Shown piece by piece: positions 1-5,094 of a DNA stretch of 5,094 bases. Source of the stretch: SAR202 cluster bacterium. GTDB taxonomy: Bacteria > Chloroflexota > Dehalococcoidia > UBA3495. The stretch covers positions 1 through 5,094 of the forward strand of contig VFHG01000041.1 of NCBI GenBank assembly GCA_009392075.1, written 5' to 3'. Position numbers and translations under genes: made by a program. Below the pieces are notes generated by a model. It was not told the DNA's origin and ran no database searches. It was given only the letters and a program-made list of their open reading frames with translations. The first letter of the stretch is position 1. Every line of letters begins with the position of its first letter.

Positions 1-15
1 AAACTTTTGGCATCT

Positions 16-1290
16 TCAGTACTTGGCAACAAATGGTGATAGTGGTTTCTTGGCTAACAAGAAGAGAACCCCACTCATGGATCCCAAGCCACCCAATATC
101 AGCCAAGCAATCATGTAGCTACCTTGCGTGTCAAAGATAAACGCTGCGAACAGAGGTGCCGCTAACATGAACAGATACATTGGTGCACTGGAAATACCAG
201 TGATTGTTGCGAAGGCGCTTGGTCCAAAATACTCAGCTCGAATAGCTACAGTTAACGGATTACGGCCGCCAAAACCCGCGCCGAATAATACGGCAAACAA
301 AATAGCCATCGGCATACTTTGGACAAACACCGCCACAGTAAAGCCGGCGGCCTGGATGAAGCCGAAAGCGGCGACGGCCACTCTGGTTTCCATCCGGTCA
401 CCTATATAGCCACCTATCAACTGAAAAACTGCGGCAACTCCCATCATCACTGAAAACACGTAAGCCGAAGACTGCAAAGACATCCCTTGGTCTGTAAGCA
501 TCGGTACTAAATGCACGGTCAATGTCGCAAAAAGGAGGCTGGAGAAGGCATGGCCGAAAGTAATTAACCAAAAAGCACTGGTACGAATTGCTTGACTCGC
601 TGTGAAGTCAGGTTGATCTCTAGCACCGATATCTCGTGAAGAACTCCTGCCAATGTCAAGCTGGCTCATCAGGGAACTTGGTGATGGGTCACCATCGGGG
701 CGTTCAGCATAATCTTCGGGCCGTTCACGAATGAACCGGGTTATCGGGAAGGCGAGGGCCAAAAAAACTATTCCTATCCACAGGGCTGTCGTACTCCAAC
801 CAAAGTGGCTCGGAGTGATAGCCCATGCTAGTACCGGTAACAACAATAGGCCACCCAACGGAGACCCCTCTGCGGCTACCGCCATTGCCAAACCACGTTT
901 CCGGATGAACCACCTGTTGACCACTGTCATGAGCGGGAGCCAAGTTCCTGCTGCCGTGCCCAACATGATCAGTGAATAGGAAACATAAAATGTCAGCAAA
1001 TTATTGGTCCGGCTGAACAAAACAAAGCCGAGACCGGTGATCACTAGCCCAATAAGCACCATCCGCCGGGGACCCAATCGGTCGATGAGGTAGCCCAGCA
1101 AGGGCCCAAGGATGCTGCCTTCCAGCTGGGCGAGAGAAAATGCACCCGTTAGCTGCGCCCTGCTCCAACCAAAATGCATCTCTAGTGCTTTGACCCATAA
1201 ACCGACTCCGCCCCATACAGGTCCGCTGGCCAGGCCAATCACCAGTAAAGCAAGCCCAGCTAGCTTCCAGCCATAGAACATTCCTCTCAT
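16..1290 (-). CDS. MFS transporter, MCT/oxalate-formate antiporter-like
   Basis: Inner-membrane major facilitator superfamily carrier of about 424 residues, the usual size for a 12-helix member. The N-terminus carries FYGW just before the first hydrophobic helix, common in monocarboxylate and oxalate:formate antiporter-like carriers. The loop between helices 2 and 3 has the motif-A-like GYLIDRLGPRR (about residues 66-76), and its second-half counterpart GGYIGDRMETR lies near 293-303. NRWFIRKRGLAMA (about 125-137) also fits this subgroup. A hydrophilic central loop rich in Ser, Asp and Arg (about 185-237) separates the two six-helix halves. A GTG at 1314 opens the frame but has no ribosome site. 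ATG at 1290 is preceded by GGGAGGT (1301-1307), about 10 bases away, and is preferred; ATG at 1281 is less likely. It starts 31 bases after the flavoprotein gene stops and is probably cotranscribed with it. The substrate is unknown; a small organic acid is a family-based guess. Confidence 0.92.
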   Translation of the reverse strand: MRGMFYGWKLAGLALLVIGLASGPVWGGVGLWVKALEMHFGWSRAQLTGAFSLAQLEGSILGPLLGYLIDRLGPRRMVLIGLVITGLGFVLFSRTNNLLTFYVSYSLIMLGTAAGTWLPLMTVVNRWFIRKRGLAMAVAAEGSPLGGLLLLPVLAWAITPSHFGWSTTALWIGIVFLALAFPITRFIRERPEDYAERPDGDPSPSSLMSQLDIGRSSSRDIGARDQPDFTASQAIRTSAFWLITFGHAFSSLLFATLTVHLVPMLTDQGMSLQSSAYVFSVMMGVAAVFQLIGGYIGDRMETRVAVAAFGFIQAAGFTVAVFVQSMPMAILFAVLFGAGFGGRNPLTVAIRAEYFGPSAFATITGISSAPMYLFMLAAPLFAAFIFDTQGSYMIAWLILGGLGSMSGVLFLLAKKPLSPFVAKY

Positions 1291-1300
1291 GCGGCGATTG

Positions 1301-1307
1301 ACCTCCC
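1301..1307 (-). promoter_or_regulatory. Ribosome binding site deciding the MFS start
   Basis: The minus strand reads GGGAGGT, ending 10 bases before ATG at 1290. The spacing is slightly long but usable. The upstream GTG at 1314 has no purine-rich site before it, so this motif favours the shorter protein. Confidence 0.5.
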
Positions 1308-1321
1308 ACACCACAGCAACG

Positions 1322-2512
1322 CTAGCTCATGGGGTTGGCATCAGGCAGCCCCAATAATATCTGGCCATGGCTCTCGTAGGCCGAGTCGTTCACCATATAA
1401 TGCTGTGCGGCAGCTTGGATGTCCCGTAGGCATTGCTGCAACACATTGGAAGAGTACAAAGCCGTTCCCCCGCCATACCGGAACGAATCGGTCACAACCT
1501 CTGCGGCGATTTCGGTGGCGAAGGTGCCAGCGCTGCGCATCTCAGCATGAGCTTGAGGCCCGGGTTCACCTCCTTGGCAAACCATTACCCATGCAGAGTC
1601 GAAGATCTCGGAAGCCAGGGATCGGGCGGCACGCAACCGAAAATCGCACCGGCCCAGGGCTAATTGAAACGAAAGCCGGGTCGATAGCAAAGACGGGCTG
1701 CTATAGGTTGTAAATCCTCGCGTCTTGGATTGCGCCAAATCTATGATGGCCTCCAACGCCCTACGCCCTACGCCCAGCGCGAAGGCCGCATGCTCGACCG
1801 ACAAGAAACCTGGAAGCCCGATGTGGTACAACGGCCCCCCTCTCAGTGGCTTCTGACCGGAGCCTCTACGCCAAGTGAAAACCTCGGGAACAAAGAGATT
1901 GGAAACAGAAAAATCGTTGCTCCCAGTGCCTTTGAGGCCGGCAACCTGCCAGTTGTCATGGATCACTGCTTCTTTGGTTGGAAAGACTATTGAAAGACGC
2001 TCGACCACCTCGCCTCCTTCGTCAGTGACCAATGCTCCCGCGGAGAGCCACTGGGAGTGTCGAATCCCACTAGCGAAGGACCAACGACCACTTACTCGAT
2101 AACCTCCTTCGACGGGTACAGCGCGGCCTGTAGGCATTAAAGCCCCTGCGGCTCTCGGCGGCCGGCCTCCTACAAACATTTGGGATATCGCTTCGTCAGG
2201 AAGAAAGACAGCTGGAGATGCAATGCTGGCGGCACCGATCATCATGACCCAGCCAGTTGCGGGATCAATCCGGGTCACTGCTTCAATAACCTGAAGTTGG
2301 GTAACCGGGTCAGCTTCGGCCCCTCCCAATTCGGTCGGAAGTTTCATGGCCAAGAGACCAGACTGTTCAAGCGCATCTACCGTAGCTTCGGGTAGCGTTC
2401 CGTTGATCTCCGCTTCCTCAGCACCGGCGAGGCAGATGTCACGTACCTCTTCCACGGCGTTCAGGAGCGCCTTCCTCTTCTTATCCTGATCGATAGGAAA
2501 GGTTGCGTTCAT
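1322..2512 (-). CDS. Acyl-CoA dehydrogenase-fold flavoprotein, probable class D flavin monooxygenase
   Basis: A 396-residue protein covering the full acyl-CoA dehydrogenase fold: N-terminal helical domain (about 10-120), middle beta domain (about 121-235) and C-terminal helical domain (about 236-396). SGRWSFASGI (141-150), GLKGTGSNDF (192-201), FRYGGGTALY (344-353) and LRDIQAAAQH (362-371) resemble the HsaA, DszC and p-hydroxyphenylacetate hydroxylase oxygenase branch more than true beta-oxidation dehydrogenases. In that branch a Ser in the SGxWxxASG region and a His near the C-terminus help stabilise the flavin hydroperoxide; Ser147 or a neighbour and His371 are candidates. Such enzymes use reduced FMN or FAD from a separate reductase and oxygen to hydroxylate aromatics or oxidise sulfur compounds. 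No reductase gene is present in the window. ATG follows GGAGG with a 7-base gap. The MFS gene follows closely, suggesting an uptake-plus-oxidation operon. A plain acyl-CoA dehydrogenase remains possible; the substrate is unknown. Confidence 0.88.
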   Translation of the reverse strand: MNATFPIDQDKKRKALLNAVEEVRDICLAGAEEAEINGTLPEATVDALEQSGLLAMKLPTELGGAEADPVTQLQVIEAVTRIDPATGWVMMIGAASIASPAVFLPDEAISQMFVGGRPPRAAGALMPTGRAVPVEGGYRVSGRWSFASGIRHSQWLSAGALVTDEGGEVVERLSIVFPTKEAVIHDNWQVAGLKGTGSNDFSVSNLFVPEVFTWRRGSGQKPLRGGPLYHIGLPGFLSVEHAAFALGVGRRALEAIIDLAQSKTRGFTTYSSPSLLSTRLSFQLALGRCDFRLRAARSLASEIFDSAWVMVCQGGEPGPQAHAEMRSAGTFATEIAAEVVTDSFRYGGGTALYSSNVLQQCLRDIQAAAQHYMVNDSAYESHGQILLGLPDANPMS

Positions 2513-2519
2513 GCTTGAT

Positions 2520-2524
2520 CCTCC
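2520..2524 (-). promoter_or_regulatory. Strong ribosome binding site of the flavoprotein gene
   Basis: Minus strand GGAGG lies 7 bases before ATG at 2512, close to ideal spacing. It fixes the start of the first gene of the flavoprotein-MFS unit. Confidence 0.75.
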
Positions 2525-2610
2525 GGGCTCTCCACCGTTTGCTGCTCTTCAGTAAATTCTACCGGCGTCGCCTGCTCTGCTTTCCGGCTGGTTCCTCTGA
2601 CAGGGGCTCT

Positions 2611-2638
2611 ATTCTAGATTCCCTTAACACTGAAGGGA
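2611..2638 (-). promoter_or_regulatory. Possible promoter/operator of the flavoprotein-MFS unit
   Basis: On the minus strand TAGAAT (2611-2616) matches five of six bases of the TATAAT -10 consensus. Just upstream is a perfect 6-base inverted repeat, TCCCTT (2620-2625) with AAGGGA (2633-2638), separated by 7 bases. No convincing -35 hexamer sits at 16-18 bases spacing. An operator would fit a palindrome placed between the -10 and -35 positions, but the repeat is short enough to arise by chance. The predicted leader would be roughly 90 bases. Confidence 0.25.
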
Positions 2639-2812
2639 TTATCGAAGTGATGAATTTCAATTTCCCACTTTAATCGTCCAGAGTTCCATGCCAAGTTCGG
2701 TGTTGCTGAAGAAGAACCCGGCGGCCCACTGGTTGGCTGGTTAAGATGAAAATTGTTTTAGCCGAATTCACCGACACTGGGGCTATTTTTGTCTCCGCGG
2801 TGGGCACTCATG

Positions 2813-3154
2813 TCAGAGGACGTTTAAAAGTATGTCGGGCGAGGGCGGCACCGGGCCGGAACCATCGATACCGTGGCAGTCCCTGAGCACCGCTTCTTTG
2901 AACCATTGGGAAAACTCATCAGCAGCCTCCAGCATCTTGCCCAATATTCCGTTGGCGTCGGCTGCCTCGAGATGGAGCACCACGTAGTCTCCATGGGGAG
3001 GTTGTTGTAGCGCAGCGATCTCCTTGGTTATTCCAAGATTGCGGCGGGAGGCAAGGTAAAGCTCTTTCTTAGCCCCGTTTATCTCGGTACAGGCTGTCTT
3101 CCAGGCGTCGGTCTTTCCTTCCAGCAGGGGACCGGCGAAATTCGTAAAAGCCAT
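2813..3154 (-). CDS. Small protein of unknown function, possible ferredoxin-like alpha/beta fold
   Basis: A 113-residue soluble protein with no signal peptide or membrane segment. I do not recognise a named family with certainty. The order of likely elements is a strand followed by a helix rich in Lys, Trp and Glu (about 4-35), a strand pair around ITKEIAALQ and GDYVVLHLEA (about 42-64), and helices over about 67-92. This resembles dimeric alpha/beta-barrel proteins of the EthD or DUF6176 kind, which is a fold-level guess. The tail RDCHGIDGSGPVPPSP (91-106) is distinctive and Pro/Gly-rich. ATG at 3154 follows AGGAG (3165-3169) with a 10-base gap; an in-frame TTG at 3187 would add 11 residues but lacks such a site. 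The gene starts about 240 bases after the amidase ends and stops 300 bases before the flavoprotein gene, so it is probably its own unit. Function unknown. Confidence 0.78.
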   Translation of the reverse strand: MAFTNFAGPLLEGKTDAWKTACTEINGAKKELYLASRRNLGITKEIAALQQPPHGDYVVLHLEAADANGILGKMLEAADEFSQWFKEAVLRDCHGIDGSGPVPPSPDILLNVL

Positions 3155-3186
3155 GATTACTTCACTCCTGGGCCATATATGCGCCA

Positions 3187-3192
3187 ATCATA
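3187..3192 (-). promoter_or_regulatory. Possible -10 element for the small-protein gene
   Basis: The minus strand has TATGAT, five of six matches to the -10 consensus, about 32 bases before ATG at 3154, which would give a leader of roughly 25 bases. The -35 position is poor: TTGAGA lies 22 bases upstream, too far for a standard sigma-70 spacer. The 3188-3393 stretch otherwise shows no gene. Confidence 0.2.
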
Positions 3193-3393
3193 TCAACCTT
3201 GCCGCCGTCCGTGCTCTCAATCACATAGCCAGCTATGCCTCTAGTTTCTTTGGGCCTACCAGTGGGGTTGCCAGAGCGGCCTGGCTTCCATGGGCTCAGG
3301 CTATTGTTTATGTTGTTAGCAGTGGTCATGATTTGGTGATTCTATTGGTGCCTGACACTCGTTGTCCTAGAACGCTACTAGCATTCGCGTAGT

Positions 3394-4800
3394 TTAGGCG
3401 TTTGGAGGCTTTTGATTGTGCCAGTCAGTGGCCTGCTCATAGGCGTGGGCCACCTTCAAGACGGTCTCTTCTGCGAATGGGCGACCGCCAATTTGCAGGC
3501 CGATTGGGAGCCCTTCAGAGTTGAAGCCACAGCTGACCGACATAGCAGGAGCGCCTGTCAAATTGAATGGCCTGGTCATTACCGGAGGCAGAGCGGCGGC
3601 CATTTCCTTGGACGTAATTTCCGTGTCGGTCCCTTCGACTAGAGGGGCACAGCTTTTGGAGGTGGGGAGGATTAGGACATCGTAGGCATCTAGAGCATCA
3701 AGGACCTGACGACGGGTCAGCTCACGAAGCTTTTGGGCTTTGTAGTAATAACTGCTAGGCATGATGCTGCCGGTCAGCAGCCCGATGCGGTTGCCGTGGC
3801 CGAACTCGTTGAGATTCTCCTTCACCCAGTCCCTGTAGGTCATCGCCGACTCAACATGGATGAGCGTTTGGCTGAGGGTTCCACCGTGGACTGTTAGCGG
3901 TAGCGACACATCCTTAACCGTTGCCCCCAATTCCTCTAACACAGATCCCGCTTTCAACACGGCGTCGCGCACCTCGGCGTTGGTGATGTCGCTGTAAATC
4001 AAGTCGCTTATAACACCGACACGCATCCCCCGGACGTCACCGTTCAGGACTGCCCGGTAGTCGGGGACCGGCACGTCCCAAGTGTAAGGATCCTTGGGGT
4101 CATAACCGGCGATGGCCCCCAAAGTGATGGCGGCGTCTTCCACCGTGCGCGATATAGGGCCGACCTGGTCCATGGACCATGATCCGGCCGCAACACCGTA
4201 TCGGCTTACCCTTCCCCAACTGGGGCGCAGTCCCGCCAACCCGCACCAGGCGGCAGGACGGCGAATAGACCCACCGGTGTCCTCTCCTAATGACGTAGCG
4301 CACAGAAAGGCGGCAGTGGCGGAACCTGATCCGCCACTGGAACCCCCGGTGAACCTATTGAGGTCCCAGGGATTACGATTGGGGCCGTACTGCTGCGACG
4401 CCCCCAGAGCGAACTCGGTCAGGTTAGTCTTGCCCAACAAGACGGCGCCGGCGCTCTTTAAATTAGCGACGGCGGTAGCATCTTCTTCAGGGATGAACTC
4501 GGACATCAAGCGAGAGCCGACGGTAGTGCGAACACCCTTGGTCCACAACTGGTCTTTCACCGCCACTGGGACACCGTGCATTGGGCCTAAGTAGTTGCCT
4601 TGGGCGATGGCACTTTCCGCTTCCCGGGCTGCATGCAGCGCCTCGTTGCGGCAGACGGTCAGGTAAGAATTGAACTTGAAGTTGAGGGAGTCGATGCGTT
4701 CGAGGTAAGCCTCCGTCACCTCTACTGGTGAAACCTCTTTCTCCCGGATCATCTCGGATAACTCGGTCACAGTCAAAAACGGAATCCCTTGCTTGTTCAT
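3394..4800 (-). CDS. Amidase signature family hydrolase (GatA-like paralogue)
   Basis: Cytoplasmic amidase of 468 residues, the normal length for the family, whose members hydrolyse a C-N amide bond through a Ser-cisSer-Lys triad. The triad is visible: Lys82 in PVAVKDQ, cis-Ser154 in GGSSGGS (152-158) and nucleophile Ser178 in EDTGGSIRRPA (173-183). DQVGPISRTVEDAA (211-224) and the C-terminal LPIGLQIGGRPFAEE (431-445) are also typical. The sequence is close in style to GatA, but no gatB or gatC is adjacent, so a catabolic or detoxifying amidase is more likely than the tRNA amidotransferase subunit. The residue two before the conserved Thr is Glu (GED), where GSD or GTD is usual. A TTG at 4872 extends the frame by 24 residues without a ribosome site; ATG at 4800 follows GGGGAG and begins the usual FLTVTELSEMI helix. 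A perfect TATAAT lies upstream. The substrate cannot be read from the sequence. Confidence 0.94.
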   Translation of the reverse strand: MNKQGIPFLTVTELSEMIREKEVSPVEVTEAYLERIDSLNFKFNSYLTVCRNEALHAAREAESAIAQGNYLGPMHGVPVAVKDQLWTKGVRTTVGSRLMSEFIPEEDATAVANLKSAGAVLLGKTNLTEFALGASQQYGPNRNPWDLNRFTGGSSGGSGSATAAFLCATSLGEDTGGSIRRPAAWCGLAGLRPSWGRVSRYGVAAGSWSMDQVGPISRTVEDAAITLGAIAGYDPKDPYTWDVPVPDYRAVLNGDVRGMRVGVISDLIYSDITNAEVRDAVLKAGSVLEELGATVKDVSLPLTVHGGTLSQTLIHVESAMTYRDWVKENLNEFGHGNRIGLLTGSIMPSSYYYKAQKLRELTRRQVLDALDAYDVLILPTSKSCAPLVEGTDTEITSKEMAAALPPVMTRPFNLTGAPAMSVSCGFNSEGLPIGLQIGGRPFAEETVLKVAHAYEQATDWHNQKPPNA

Positions 4801-4805
4801 ACCAA

Positions 4806-4811
4806 CTCCCC
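4806..4811 (-). promoter_or_regulatory. Ribosome binding site deciding the amidase start
   Basis: Minus strand GGGGAG lies 5 bases before ATG at 4800. The alternative TTG at 4872 has no comparable site, so this motif supports the 468-residue product. Confidence 0.65.
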
Positions 4812-4896
4812 GATTGTGTGGGTCAGACAGGAATCGTTCCGGTAACTCGTCAAGATTACTGATCAGGTGCAATGCAGACTAAGTCGTAACACAGGA

Positions 4897-4925
4897 ATTA
4901 TATGACGGGATTCACCTTGTATACA
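4897..4925 (-). promoter_or_regulatory. Sigma-70-like promoter of the amidase
   Basis: The minus strand carries a perfect TATAAT at 4897-4902. With a 17-base spacer the -35 position (4920-4925) reads TGTATA, only three of six matches to TTGACA. Transcription would start near 4890, leaving a leader of about 90 bases before ATG at 4800. The -35 region overlaps the 8-base palindrome TGTATACA (4918-4925), so a bound regulator there could compete with RNA polymerase. Confidence 0.45.
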
Positions 4926-4978
4926 CACCCCCACCGTCACCGATACCCACCCTCGGTGGCTTCCCGATGCGGGGGTGT
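4925..4978. repeat. Nested inverted repeat with outer and inner stems
   Basis: The outer arms ACACCCCC (4925-4932) and GGGGGTGT (4971-4978) pair perfectly over 8 bases. Inside, CACCGA (4938-4943) pairs with TCGGTG (4953-4958); one G-U and one G-C pair extend this to 8, enclosing a 9-base loop. A 10-base unpaired segment (4961-4970) follows the inner stem. No T-run follows on either strand, so this is not a standard intrinsic terminator. It lies between the tRNA terminator and the amidase promoter and touches the palindromic -35 region. Its role is unknown. Confidence 0.5.
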
Positions 4979-4984
4979 CTCTGA

Positions 4985-5013
4985 AACAAGAAAGTCCCCT
5001 CGGTTGAGGGGGC
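4985..5013 (-). terminator. Intrinsic terminator downstream of the tRNA-Leu 3' half
   Basis: In the minus-strand transcript an 8-base-pair stem, with GCCCCCTC (5013-5006) on the 5' side and GAGGGGAC (5001-4994) on the 3' side and one G-U pair, encloses a 4-base loop and is followed by TTTCTTGTT. It begins 16 bases after the encoded CCA, the expected place for a tRNA gene terminator. The plus strand lacks a comparable T-run. Confidence 0.7.
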
Positions 5014-5029
5014 TATTGTTATCAAAAAG

Positions 5030-5084
5030 TGGTGCCGACGGTCAGAGTCGAACTGACACGGGGCCACCCCCACCCGTTTTTGAG
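5030..5084 (-). tRNA. tRNA-Leu(CAA), 3' half only; candidate att site
   Basis: Read on the minus strand, the segment starts with anticodon loop CTCAAAA (5084-5078; T33, anticodon CAA at 5082-5080, A37, A38). It continues with the 3' anticodon stem ACGGG (5077-5073), a class II variable arm GGGG-GTGG-CCCC (5071-5060, after allowing a single T at 5072), T stem and loop GTCAG-TTCGACT-CTGAC (5057-5041), acceptor strand CGTCGGC, discriminator A and encoded CCA (5032-5030). The long variable arm and CAA anticodon agree on leucine. The 5' anticodon strand should read CCCGT, but the window has TCAAA at 5089-5085, which cannot pair. The D arm and 5' acceptor strand (expected GCCGACG) are not in the remaining bases. 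Fragments running from the anticodon loop to the 3' end are the usual footprint of tyrosine-integrase integration. A contig-end artefact is the main alternative. Confidence 0.72.
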
Positions 5085-5094
5085 TTTGATGCCA

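Larger units (their letters stand above)
2513..2812. other. 300-base intergenic region before the flavoprotein-MFS unit
   Basis: No credible gene was found on either strand. The stretch holds the flavoprotein ribosome site, a -10-like TAGAAT (minus, 2611-2616) and a short inverted repeat (2620-2638), so it probably contains the promoter of the downstream unit and the 3' end of the small-protein transcript. I see no clear intrinsic terminator for the small gene: no stable stem is followed by a U-run. An 18-codon plus-strand frame from ATG at 2688 lacks a ribosome site and is not called. Confidence 0.5.

Noticed and set aside
1756..1773. Short tandem repeat of CCTACGC units
   Set aside because: Two copies inside the flavoprotein reading frame encoding a normal conserved GVGRRA segment; no sign of an expanded repeat.
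2688..2744. 18-codon plus-strand frame in the 300-base intergenic region
   Set aside because: It has no ribosome binding site or promoter and no recognisable precursor-peptide motif; frames of this length are expected by chance.
3370..3386. Hairpin GAACGCT/AGCATTC eight bases after the amidase stop
   Set aside because: It pairs fully only in the minus-strand transcript with one G-U, has a 3-base loop and is not followed by a U-run, so it does not qualify as an intrinsic terminator.
3153..3392. 79-codon plus-strand frame over the region between the small gene and the amidase
   Set aside because: It overlaps the start of the small minus-strand gene, lacks a ribosome site and has no recognisable domain.
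4112..4594. 160-codon plus-strand frame inside the amidase
   Set aside because: It lies wholly antisense to a conserved amidase with an intact catalytic triad and has Pro/Ala/Arg-rich composition typical of a shadow frame.
4925..4978. Integron attC site
   Set aside because: The arms are palindromic, but the GTTRRRY/RYYYAAC core sites needed for attC are missing.
5030..5094. Group I intron or tmRNA as explanation of the interrupted tRNA
   Set aside because: A group I intron should end in G just before the 3' exon, but the bases before the anticodon loop are CAAA with no G close by. tmRNA ends usually read UCCACCA, and this acceptor (CGTCGGCACCA), CAA anticodon loop and class II variable arm fit tRNA-Leu.

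Overview
The window looks like ordinary bacterial chromosome: compact genes, Shine-Dalgarno sites, no introns in the coding regions, moderate G+C by eye, and a CCA end encoded in the tRNA sequence. All four supported protein genes are on the minus strand, so transcription runs from right to left. An acyl-CoA-dehydrogenase-fold monooxygenase, an MCT-type MFS carrier and a stand-alone amidase together recall heterotrophic bacteria rich in catabolic paralogues, such as marine SAR202-type Chloroflexota. That placement is inferred from gene content alone and is weak.

Right to left in transcription order. At the right edge (5030-5084) lies the 3' half of a tRNA-Leu(CAA), from the anticodon loop to CCA. 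It is followed by an intrinsic terminator (4994-5013) and a nested inverted repeat (4925-4978). The sequence upstream of the anticodon loop does not pair with the retained stem, so the tRNA breaks at the position where tyrosine integrases often recombine. A promoter with a perfect TATAAT (4897-4902) then precedes an amidase-signature hydrolase (3394-4800). Next come a short intergenic stretch, a 113-residue protein of unknown function (2813-3154), and 300 bases without a recognisable gene (2513-2812) that hold a small palindrome beside a -10-like hexamer. Last is a two-gene unit: an acyl-CoA dehydrogenase/flavin monooxygenase-family protein (1322-2512) and an MFS transporter (16-1290).

The last two genes probably work together, with the carrier moving a small organic anion or related compound and the flavoprotein oxidising it or a derivative. 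The amidase could release a carboxylate from an amide, but nothing in the sequence ties its substrate to the other pair. The small protein has no assignable reaction. No CRISPR array, insertion sequence, transposase or defence system is visible. The most notable feature is the truncated tRNA-Leu, a candidate att site whose integrated element, if real, would lie to the right of this window.
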